Below, one piece after another: positions 8,972 to 16,678 of a stretch of DNA of 60,478 nt. Every line of letters begins with the position of its first letter. The first letter of the stretch is position 1. The position numbers were made by a program, and so were the translations under genes. The stretch is from Bacteroidota bacterium (GTDB taxonomy: Bacteria; Bacteroidota; Bacteroidia; JABEUT01), in the NCBI GenBank assembly GCA_013285655.1, contig JABDHI010000008.1:1-60478 (forward strand), in the 5' to 3' direction. The notes under the pieces were generated by a model. That model did no database searches and was not told where the DNA came from. It saw nothing but the letters and a program-made list of their open reading frames with translations.

Positions 8972-10405
8972 TTAAAATCTAAAATATATAAATGGATTAA
9001 AATCTGTAGAAGTAATAGCAGCTGAACACAGGGCAATAAGGATTACAGAGATAGATGCCAGTATAGTATGCCTGGAAACAGTATAACTATCAAAGTAAAC
9101 AGTATCTTGTATCTTTTGTCCTCTTTTGAAAAAGGTGAAGAAGGAAAAGAGTATCGATACTGAAAACAGCACCCAAAATCTTAAATCTGTACCAATCAGA
9201 TGTCCACCAATAAACTTGGGACCAAACATATGTTGCAAGTAAATAAAAGCATCGCTCAGTTTTTCAACCCTAAAAAACACCCAACCCGTTGCGACTATAA
9301 TAAATGTTATTAATGTACTTAACAGTTTGCCTATTTTATCAAACACTTTTAGCAGAAACATTCTTTCTATAACCAGGAAAAAACCATGGTAGGCGCCCCA
9401 GAAAACGAAACTCCATGATGCACCATGCCATAAGCCAGAGGCAAGAAAAACTAGCCATAAGTTGAAGTACAGACGAAACTTGTTATTTACCCTATTCCCT
9501 CCAAGTGGTATGTATAGGTAATTCTTCATCCAGTTACCCAAGGTAATATGCCAACGCCTCCAAAATTCTGTAATACTACGCGATGTATAAGGATTATTAA
9601 AGTTCTCCGGAAATCGAAAACCCATTATTTTACCCAGGCCAATAGCCATATCCGAATACCCTGAAAAGTCAAAATATATCTGAAACGTATATGCCAGTGC
9701 ACCTAACCAGGCGGTATATAAACTGATAGAACCATACTCTTTTCCAAAAATCAAGTTTGCCTGTTCACCCATAACATTTGCGATAAGTACCTTTTTACCA
9801 AGACCAATGGCAAACCTGTATAACCCCATGAGTCTGTTCTCATTGGTTTCAAATTCAGAGCGGTCGGTTATCTGATCGGCAAGTTCATGATAACGTATTA
9901 TAGGACCTGCAATAAGCTTGGGGAAAAGTATAATATATAACTGGTAATCCCAAAAGTTTTTGAGCGGTTTATGTATCCCCCTATATACATCTACTACATA
10001 AGTAATAGTTTCAAAAGTGTAGAATGAAATACCCAGCGGCAATACAAGTTTCGTCCATGTAATTTCTTTGGCATGAAAAACGCTTGTAATAATCCCGTTT
10101 ATATTTTCAATAAAAAAATTGGAGTATTTGAAATAAATAAGCAATCCAAGATTTACACTTACCGAAAGCGTGAGCATTAACCTGCGGTAAAATCTTTTAT
10201 CAGTATTCGACATCCATCTTACCAAAAAGAAATCGAGCAGAGTGGTTCCTAATATTACAAATATGAATTTAGGGGCACCCCAGCTATAAAAGAATATACT
10301 TGCAACAAGTATCAAGCCATTTTTATAGTTTTTACCTATGAGTAAATAGGCTAGCAAAAAAAGTGGAAGGAAATAGAAAATGAAAATGATACTGCTAAAT
10401 ACCAT
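8972..10405 (-). CDS. MBOAT-family O-acyltransferase (AlgI-like)
   Basis: A 477-residue polytopic membrane protein, the usual AlgI/DltB-like size. It has the family core RSITEFWRRWHITLGNWMKNY, then YIPLGGNR and the catalytic-histidine segment SGLWHGASWSFVFWG (about residues 325-340). It is predicted to move an acetyl group across the inner membrane to the periplasmic AlgX-like protein encoded 1 base downstream; together they would O-acetylate a surface polysaccharide. No polysaccharide synthase is nearby, so the acceptor is unknown. A promoter element lies 36 bases upstream. Confidence 0.93.
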   Translation of the reverse strand: MVFSSIIFIFYFLPLFLLAYLLIGKNYKNGLILVASIFFYSWGAPKFIFVILGTTLLDFFLVRWMSNTDKRFYRRLMLTLSVSVNLGLLIYFKYSNFFIENINGIITSVFHAKEITWTKLVLPLGISFYTFETITYVVDVYRGIHKPLKNFWDYQLYIILFPKLIAGPIIRYHELADQITDRSEFETNENRLMGLYRFAIGLGKKVLIANVMGEQANLIFGKEYGSISLYTAWLGALAYTFQIYFDFSGYSDMAIGLGKIMGFRFPENFNNPYTSRSITEFWRRWHITLGNWMKNYLYIPLGGNRVNNKFRLYFNLWLVFLASGLWHGASWSFVFWGAYHGFFLVIERMFLLKVFDKIGKLLSTLITFIIVATGWVFFRVEKLSDAFIYLQHMFGPKFIGGHLIGTDLRFWVLFSVSILFSFFTFFKRGQKIQDTVYFDSYTVSRHTILASISVILIALCSAAITSTDFNPFIYFRF

Positions 10406-10440
10406 ATTTGCTGAAACTATTTAAGTGATTAAGTGAACAA

Positions 10441-10448
10441 CAAAAATA
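10441..10448 (-). promoter_or_regulatory. -7 element for the MBOAT/AlgX-like pair
   Basis: On the minus strand this reads TATTTTTG, matching TAnnTTTG, 35 bases before the ATG at 10405. Confidence 0.45.
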
Positions 10449-10598
10449 TGAATATTTAATCAGGATAAGTTAAAAACTAAAATGAAGGGTTAAACAACTC
10501 GTATCAAGCTGATTAACGGGCCACTCCGCACCAATGCCTATAAACTATAATGGGATTGCCTAAAAGCCTAACAAATGGTGTGCCAGTAGTGATTTTAA

Positions 10599-12815
10599 TT
10601 ATACTCTTACCCCAATAACACAAATATCATCCGTTTGTGTTTCGTACCTCTTCCATTGTTCAATGGTTTGCTCAAGCACCAATTTTTGTTGAACAGTTGG
10701 CATGTAAACAAAGGTATCGAGCATATCGCGGAAGCGTTTTGATGTGAATTTCTTATTCTTCTCGCCACCAAACTGATCAATATAACCATCAGAGGTAATA
10801 TAGATGGTATCACCCTTACGCAACTGAATAATGTGCTTAGTAAACGGCACATCCATTTTGCCTTCCTGATACCCTATAGGCTGTTTATCAGCTACAATTT
10901 CGAGCAGGTGGTTATTATATAATCTAATCTTCTCAGCTTCCTTTATACTGCCGTCTTTAGCAATGTTCTCGCTTATCCAATAAAGCGGGTTATTGGCACC
11001 TGCATATTGGAGGGTATTGTTCTTTTTGTTCCATACACAAAGCGCAATATCCATACCATCGCGGGTAGTTTGTCCCCCACTCTTTTGTAAGGTAGTTATT
11101 AGCGTACTCCGCAGTTCGTTCAAAATCAAATCAGCTTCCAGCACTTTTCTATCTTGCACCACTTCATTTAAAATACTATTACCTATCATGCTCATAAATG
11201 CACCAGGCACACCGTGCCCAGTACAATCGGCCACTGCAAATACAACATTATCTCCGCTCAAATAACTCCAATAAAAATCACCAGACACCACGTCTTTCGG
11301 TTTATAAATAACAACATGGTCTCCCAGTGCATCTGCAAGCATCTCTTCAGGGGGGAGTATGGCGGTTTGTATACGACGTGCGTAAGTGATACTATCAGTT
11401 ATCTCTTTATTCTTCTCCTCCAACTCATCTTTCTGCTCCTGAATTTCGGCAGTCTTTTCTTTCACTTGTTTTTCAAGCATCTCTTTCTGACCTTCTATTA
11501 TCTGTTGCTTCTCCTGTTCCTTTAATATGTTCTGTTCAGCCAATTGCTTAACGTGCACCAATTGTAAGGCAAGACTTTTGTTGGTCCGGGCAAAATCACC
11601 TGCCAGGTAAACCGACATAGAGATAGGTATTCCAAAGAACCCGCTTACACCCCAAATAACAAATAAAACAACCAGTAAGGGATTACTATCCACATTAACA
11701 TTTACACTGTGAGAGCCATGAATTAAAAGTGTTACTGCAAAAACTGTTATAATAATATACATGGTAATAGAGAACAAGCCAAAGCTTGCAGCCATTATCC
11801 ATGAACCCGGTTTTTTGTTTCGCACAGCATTGAAGGATACACGGCTGCTTTCTATTGATGATGTTGCAATGGAAGTAAATATGGCATAAGCAAAATAATC
11901 AGGTATTACAAAAATGGATACATCAGCAATTACGGCGAGGGCAACAATTACCCAGAAATACCACGAAAATTTTATTGAGAAAATAGAATAAAGTGATAAA
12001 ACAATGAACAGGAAGAATGGGGTGACCAGGTATAAAAGTAGGTTTTGTATGGTGCTTCCTATAAACGGATTTGATGACCACATTGCAATTACCGGGCATA
12101 AAATCATAATAGCCAATGCGGCTGAAAGTAAACTGAAATATAAATTGGAGCGGTTTTTATGATAGAACAGAAAGAGTAATAAATGGAACAAGGAAACAAC
12201 CAGAAACACTGCAAAAATGAACATGCCTGCACTTTCACCTATTTGCCTGTTTTTTGATCCGGCATTTAATAAACTCAAGTTTTTAATGGTTATTTCAAAA
12301 CCCGGTTTAGGTATTTTCTTTTGCAATGCAGCCCAGGCTGAATACCGAACTGCAATAACCTGGTTTGTATCTCTGCCGAATTCAATAAAGTAAGTGCTAT
12401 TTGAAGGTTCATCAGGCACTTCGTTCTGTGGAGATGATGACACTACTCCGAATTTATATATCTGCTTACCATTCAAATAAACCTGGGAAGCACCATACTG
12501 AGAAACATCTAAAATAAATGTGCGGTTAAATAATGCGGGGGCTACCTTCAGGTGAATGCGGAACCAACCTATTCCATTAAACTTGTCGCCGCCATGCTTT
12601 GCACTTAAGTCAGAAAAAACAGTAGCCCAGCTATTATCATTATAAGATGGTTGAGCCCATTGCATATCATCTTCTGCATGGAATTCCCAGGTAGTATCAA
12701 GACTTAATTGGTTTGGTATACTATCAACATGTATAACAGCGGGTGCAGCATTAGCAATAGAGCCAAAGCCGAATAGAAAAGCGAGTAAAACTACAAACGA
12801 GTGTCTCTTTATCAT
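10599..12815 (-). CDS. 7TM-DISM-type receptor with C-terminal SpoIIE-type PP2C phosphatase
   Basis: The frame can start at a TTG at 12824, but that codon lies inside a perfect -7 promoter element. The ATG at 12815 (MIKRHSFVVLLAFLFGFG) therefore fits better and gives 738 aa. Order of parts: signal peptide; a jelly-roll extracytoplasmic sensor (about 30-175, DTTWEFHAEDDMQWAQPSY, GIGWFRIHLKV, VYLNGKQIY); seven hydrophobic helices (about 190-400); a charged coiled coil (about 405-480); and a SpoIIE phosphatase domain (about 485-738) with ITYARRIQTAILP, VADCTGHGVPGAFMSMIG, DGMDIALC and SDGYIDQFGG. The metal-binding aspartates look intact. It probably dephosphorylates an anti-sigma-factor antagonist in response to an external ligand. 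No partner is encoded next to it. Confidence 0.9.
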   Translation of the reverse strand: MIKRHSFVVLLAFLFGFGSIANAAPAVIHVDSIPNQLSLDTTWEFHAEDDMQWAQPSYNDNSWATVFSDLSAKHGGDKFNGIGWFRIHLKVAPALFNRTFILDVSQYGASQVYLNGKQIYKFGVVSSSPQNEVPDEPSNSTYFIEFGRDTNQVIAVRYSAWAALQKKIPKPGFEITIKNLSLLNAGSKNRQIGESAGMFIFAVFLVVSLFHLLLFLFYHKNRSNLYFSLLSAALAIMILCPVIAMWSSNPFIGSTIQNLLLYLVTPFFLFIVLSLYSIFSIKFSWYFWVIVALAVIADVSIFVIPDYFAYAIFTSIATSSIESSRVSFNAVRNKKPGSWIMAASFGLFSITMYIIITVFAVTLLIHGSHSVNVNVDSNPLLVVLFVIWGVSGFFGIPISMSVYLAGDFARTNKSLALQLVHVKQLAEQNILKEQEKQQIIEGQKEMLEKQVKEKTAEIQEQKDELEEKNKEITDSITYARRIQTAILPPEEMLADALGDHVVIYKPKDVVSGDFYWSYLSGDNVVFAVADCTGHGVPGAFMSMIGNSILNEVVQDRKVLEADLILNELRSTLITTLQKSGGQTTRDGMDIALCVWNKKNNTLQYAGANNPLYWISENIAKDGSIKEAEKIRLYNNHLLEIVADKQPIGYQEGKMDVPFTKHIIQLRKGDTIYITSDGYIDQFGGEKNKKFTSKRFRDMLDTFVYMPTVQQKLVLEQTIEQWKRYETQTDDICVIGVRV

Positions 12816-12821
12816 CCATTC

Positions 12822-12829
12822 CAAAGTTA
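12822..12829 (-). promoter_or_regulatory. -7 element that decides the start of the SpoIIE receptor gene
   Basis: Minus-strand TAACTTTG ends 6 bases before the ATG at 12815. The upstream TTG codon at 12824 is part of this element, so the ATG is the likely start and the transcript probably has almost no leader. Confidence 0.5.
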
Positions 12830-12876
12830 AAGAATAGTTTGAATGAACGACGCTGTGAAATAAAAAGAAAAGTTAA

Positions 12877-14226
12877 CTAGGGATTGAGCCAGTTATTTTG
12901 GAAATGGCAAGACTGGTAGTCAGCATCTATTTTAACATAAATGCCTTCTCTTAGCTTATGGTTTATCCATTCGCTAATTGTTCTCGATTCCTTTTTAGCC
13001 AAGGCAGCTGCCTGTATTTGCTGGTAATCGTCAACCAGGTTAGCCTTATGGGGCTTGGTAATATTATTCAGTTTAATAATACGGTAAGCTTGTTTGGCAT
13101 CTGGAGTGTTATAAAATACGGGAGCCGATACATCACCGATCTTCATAGTATTTATGGTGAACGATATAGTTGGATCTATTTGACCTAACTGATCCATATC
13201 CCAACGGGTAAGACCTGTTTGTGGGTTAATAATAACGCCACCTGAATATTTGGTATTCTTATCATCGGAGAACCTTGCAGCAGCTTCACTAAAGCTTAAC
13301 GAGTCTCTTGTAACAGCCTTATAGATACTATCGAGGGCTCTTTTAGCCTGCGCCATATCTTCCTCGGTAACTTTAGGAGTAATAAGTATATGCCTTATGT
13401 CAACCAGGTCGCCATGGCGGTGTACCACTTGCATAAAGTGGAAACCGTATTGTGTTTCAAAAACTTCTGAAATTTCTCCATCATTAAGGCTATAAGCCCT
13501 CTTTTCAAACTCCGGTACAAACTCTCCTCGTTTTACTCCTTTATATAAACCACCATTCTTCGCAGAACCCGGATCATCAGAATACAATATGGCCAAGTTA
13601 CCTATGCTTTCACCTTTTAACACACGGGCATGCAACTGCTCTATCTTTTGTTTAGCAACATTCTTTTCTTCATCAGATATGATAGGCATTTTAACCACCT
13701 CAGCAATTTCAACCTGTGAGTTAATAAACGGTATACTATCTGCAGGTATTGCTTCGAAATACTTTCTTACTTCCTCAGGGCTAACCGTAATACCTTCAGT
13801 TACCTTACCACGCATTTGTTGAGCCAGTAATATGTCTTTAACATCACCTCGTAACTCATCCTTAAACTGTTGTATGGTTTTACCATAAAAGGCTTCAAAT
13901 TTATCTTTCGAGCCAAATTGGTTTACATAGTAGTTAAGCCTTTTTTCGAGCTCAGCTTCTACCTGTGCGTCACTAACCGTTAATGTAGAATCTTTTTCAG
14001 CTTGTAGTAAAAGAAGTTTTTGGTATAAAAGATCTTCTAATACTTTGCACTTGGTTTCCGGCGTAGCAGCGTTTTCAGCTACATATTCCATATACTGCGA
14101 CTGCACATCAGACTGAAGAATGATCTTACCACCCATCACAGCAACCACCTTATCCGCCACCTGTGGCTGGGCATTAATGGTCAGTGTGGCAATAAAAAAT
14201 ATAGAACAAAGAATAAACTGTTTCAT
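12877..14226 (-). CDS. SurA-like periplasmic peptidyl-prolyl isomerase with two parvulin domains
   Basis: A 449-residue chaperone for outer-membrane proteins. A GTG at 14229 directly precedes the ATG at 14226; I take the ATG, which opens the signal peptide MKQFILCSIFFIATLTINAQ. The N-terminal SurA-like helical region starts VADKVVAVMGGKIILQSDV. Two PpiC rotamase domains follow, at about 170-270 (GNLAILYSDDPGSAKNGGLY, FHFMQVVHRHGD) and about 275-385 (DIRHILITPKV, AARFSDDKNTKYSGG). In a genome rich in barrels and T9SS cargo this is an expected housekeeping chaperone. It lies between ftcD and the phosphatase receptor and has its own promoter element. Confidence 0.92.
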   Translation of the reverse strand: MKQFILCSIFFIATLTINAQPQVADKVVAVMGGKIILQSDVQSQYMEYVAENAATPETKCKVLEDLLYQKLLLLQAEKDSTLTVSDAQVEAELEKRLNYYVNQFGSKDKFEAFYGKTIQQFKDELRGDVKDILLAQQMRGKVTEGITVSPEEVRKYFEAIPADSIPFINSQVEIAEVVKMPIISDEEKNVAKQKIEQLHARVLKGESIGNLAILYSDDPGSAKNGGLYKGVKRGEFVPEFEKRAYSLNDGEISEVFETQYGFHFMQVVHRHGDLVDIRHILITPKVTEEDMAQAKRALDSIYKAVTRDSLSFSEAAARFSDDKNTKYSGGVIINPQTGLTRWDMDQLGQIDPTISFTINTMKIGDVSAPVFYNTPDAKQAYRIIKLNNITKPHKANLVDDYQQIQAAALAKKESRTISEWINHKLREGIYVKIDADYQSCHFQNNWLNP

Positions 14227-14257
14227 CACTTTTTTAAGGGGTATAACGTAAAAGGTG

Positions 14258-14265
14258 CAAATTTA
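14258..14265 (-). promoter_or_regulatory. -7 element for the SurA-like gene
   Basis: Minus-strand TAAATTTG, an exact TAnnTTTG, 31 bases upstream of the ATG at 14226. Confidence 0.45.
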
Positions 14266-14312
14266 TTGAAATAAGCATGAAGCAGCCCTAATTTTATGCT
14301 TCTTAACTTTAT

Positions 14313-15971
14313 TTAAGCTTTAGCTATTACCTTGTCAACTTGGGCCAATACTTCTTTTTCAAGTTTAAGCACTTCGTTCTCAATTTTAACAGCTTCAGCC
14401 AAAAGCTTTTCAAGCCATGCCTTATCTTCTACTCCTCCTGCGTTTATTTTAACATTCAAATGCGCACCCATTACCGCAGACCTAGCACATAGTGCGGCCA
14501 CGCCGGCATCACTCACTGAATTAGGGTTACCCTTTTCAGTCATTGCCTTTGCTAAATGCATAGCCTCCAGCGATTTTTGCATTACGGTTAAAGGCACTTC
14601 AATAGCCACACGGGTAGCATTTTGTATAGCTTCTTTACGAACCATTTTTTCTGATTCGCTTGCTTTAGGCATGCTAAAAGCATCCATAATACGGTTAAAT
14701 GCCTGGGTGTCGTCATCAACCAGTTTCAATAATCTTTCTTTCAATTCTTGCCCTTTAACAGCAAAAACCGAGAATTCTTCCCACCTGTTCTCCCAACCTT
14801 TTTTGCCAGCCGACAAGTTAGCCACCATAGCGCCTAAAGCAGCACTTAAAGAGCCAAGATAGGCCGATATGGAACCACCACCCGGAGCAGGAGATTCTGA
14901 TGCTGTTTTATCAGCAAAATCAGCAATGGTCATGTTTTGCAATGCACGATCAGATGCTTTGCGCATACGATACTCAATGATCTTCTTCTCTGGTTCGAAC
15001 TTACCTAAGTCATCAAGCCCTAATGACTTAATGGCTATGTGTATCAATTCCTTTTCTGAAACACCTAATGAGCGTTGCTGCTTTTGCAAAAAGTACTTAC
15101 CTGCATCAAGCATAGCTTGCAGTGGAATAAGCCCAACGATCTCTGAACCGGTTACACGCATACCTCTTGCCAGTGCACTTTTGCAACATTCTTCAAATGC
15201 CATGTGCACGGATGTAATATTTACATTGGTCAGGTTCATTGATACCTGTGCAACTCCATATTCTTCAATAAACCAGCCAAGGCCCTTTACGGCTTTTAAA
15301 GTACCCGGAACTACCTTTTTATTACCCTTATCATCTACTACTTCGCGGCCACGTTCACGCACATCAAATGCTACCGAATTGGCCCTTTTAACCGAAGTTG
15401 TATTCAGGTTTACGTTATATGCCACTAAAAAATCTCTCACCCCAATTACTGTACCACCCGAACGTACCGAAAACTCATCAGGCCCAAAATCAGGTTTCCA
15501 TTCGGCCTTTTTTATCTTTTTAAAGAACCCTTCATATTCGCCTTCCCTAATAACCGAAAGGTTGTTCCTTTTGGTATCTGGCTGGGCGTGTTCGTACATA
15601 TATACAGGTATATTCAATTCTTTACCAACGCGGGCAGCCAACTGGTTGGCGTATTTTACCGTTTCTTCAACAGTTATATTAGCTAATGGTATAAGCGGGC
15701 AAACGTCGGTAGCACCCATACGCGGGTGTTCGCCTTTATGTTTGGTCATATCAATAAGCTCAGATGCCTTTTTAATGCCTAAAAAAGCTGCTTCAACAAT
15801 TGCCTGTGGGTTACCTACAAAAGTTACTACAGTGCGGTTGGTAGCTTTACCCGGGTCAACGTCAAGTAGTTTAACACCGTCAACACTCTCAATTTGATCG
15901 GTTATTTGCTTTATAACTGAGGCATCAACGCCTTCGCTAAAGTTAGGCACGCATTCAATAAGTTTTTCCAT
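14313..15971 (-). CDS. ftcD: Bifunctional glutamate formiminotransferase / formiminotetrahydrofolate cyclodeaminase
   Basis: This fused enzyme (552 aa, close to the 541-aa animal FTCD) acts at the end of histidine degradation. It transfers the formimino group of N-formimino-glutamate to tetrahydrofolate and then deaminates the product to methenyl-THF. The N domain begins MEKLIECVPNFSEG and has TNRTVVTFVG and KHKGEHPRMGATDVCPLIPL; the linker runs to about residue 330. The cyclodeaminase domain starts near residue 350 with SPAPGGGSISAYLGSLSAALG. No other hut gene is adjacent. Two long open frames on the opposite strand are shadows of this gene. Confidence 0.96.
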   Translation of the reverse strand: MEKLIECVPNFSEGVDASVIKQITDQIESVDGVKLLDVDPGKATNRTVVTFVGNPQAIVEAAFLGIKKASELIDMTKHKGEHPRMGATDVCPLIPLANITVEETVKYANQLAARVGKELNIPVYMYEHAQPDTKRNNLSVIREGEYEGFFKKIKKAEWKPDFGPDEFSVRSGGTVIGVRDFLVAYNVNLNTTSVKRANSVAFDVRERGREVVDDKGNKKVVPGTLKAVKGLGWFIEEYGVAQVSMNLTNVNITSVHMAFEECCKSALARGMRVTGSEIVGLIPLQAMLDAGKYFLQKQQRSLGVSEKELIHIAIKSLGLDDLGKFEPEKKIIEYRMRKASDRALQNMTIADFADKTASESPAPGGGSISAYLGSLSAALGAMVANLSAGKKGWENRWEEFSVFAVKGQELKERLLKLVDDDTQAFNRIMDAFSMPKASESEKMVRKEAIQNATRVAIEVPLTVMQKSLEAMHLAKAMTEKGNPNSVSDAGVAALCARSAVMGAHLNVKINAGGVEDKAWLEKLLAEAVKIENEVLKLEKEVLAQVDKVIAKA

Positions 15972-15991
15972 AAATAAGCTCTTTTATAGGG

Positions 15992-15999
15992 CAAATATA
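15992..15999 (-). promoter_or_regulatory. -7 element for ftcD
   Basis: Minus-strand TATATTTG, 20 bases upstream of the ATG at 15971. Confidence 0.5.
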
Positions 16000-16128
16000 A
16001 ATGAATTGAACAGACTGGTATTTATGCCTCAAAACGGCAGTATTTTAAACTGTTTTAAACTTTAGCCCAATACCCAGCCATAACGCAAACTTAACATAGG
16101 TTTAATATCGTTAACAATGGGTTTTAGT

Positions 16129-16136
16129 TAATTTTG
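16129..16136 (+). promoter_or_regulatory. -7 element for sixA, very close to the start codon
   Basis: TAATTTTG ends only 7 bases before the ATG at 16144, so the mRNA is predicted to begin at or within a few bases of the start codon. Confidence 0.45.
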
Positions 16137-16143
16137 AGAGCAT

Positions 16144-16626
16144 ATGAAAACAGTATATCTGGTACGACACGCAAAAGCTTCGTGGGATGATCATGTATTC
16201 GATTGGGAAAGACCACTTACCGAAGTAGGAGTTGAAAGGGCACATAAAGTTGCCAAGCTGCTTAAAGCTAAAAAAATAAAACCCGATAAAATCTTATCGA
16301 GCTATGCTTTTAGGGCATTGAATACAGCAGTAATATTTGCGGCAGACCTAAAATACCCTACCAAGGATATTGAAATTCGCAAAGAGATTTACGAAAAGAA
16401 AGCTATTGACATTTTAGATATGCTCAGGAAGCAGGATGACAAGCACGAAATAATTATGGTGTTTGGCCACGACCCTTCTATAACCGAGTTATATAATATG
16501 CTAACCCGAAAGCTTCTGTTAAAGTTGTCTACTGCCTCATCAGCAGGCATTCAGTTCAACATAAAAAACTGGAAACAACTGGGCAGCACAGCAGGAAAAA
16601 CCCTGTTCATAGAACCGGGTAAATAA
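16144..16626 (+). CDS. sixA: SixA-like histidine phosphatase
   Basis: A 160-residue member of the histidine phosphatase (phosphoglycerate mutase-like) superfamily. The catalytic RHG-type motif is LVRHAKASWDD at residues 6-16, with His8 as phospho-acceptor. SSYAFRALNTA provides the second conserved arginine and MVFGHDPSITE the second histidine. E. coli SixA dephosphorylates phosphohistidine on PtsO/ArcB-type domains; here the substrate is unproven. It is immediately upstream of ppk1 and ppx, which suggests a role near polyphosphate or energy status. This link is inference from position. Confidence 0.85.
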   Translation: MKTVYLVRHAKASWDDHVFDWERPLTEVGVERAHKVAKLLKAKKIKPDKILSSYAFRALNTAVIFAADLKYPTKDIEIRKEIYEKKAIDILDMLRKQDDKHEIIMVFGHDPSITELYNMLTRKLLLKLSTASSAGIQFNIKNWKQLGSTAGKTLFIEPGK

Positions 16627-16662
16627 TAAAAGCTTTATAGCTGGCATCATCCTCAATACTTT

Positions 16663-16670
16663 TATATTTG
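16663..16670 (+). promoter_or_regulatory. -7 element for ppk1, close to the GTG start
   Basis: TATATTTG ends 8 bases before the GTG at 16679. It indicates that ppk1 has its own promoter and a nearly leaderless message despite lying only 52 bases after sixA. Confidence 0.5.
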
Positions 16671-16678
16671 CAACCATC

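Noticed and set aside
14332-15897. Two long plus-strand frames (176 and 342 codons) opposite ftcD
   Set aside because: They mirror the codon pattern of ftcD, have Ser/Pro-rich unlikely compositions and no promoter; ftcD on the minus strand is a full-length recognised enzyme.
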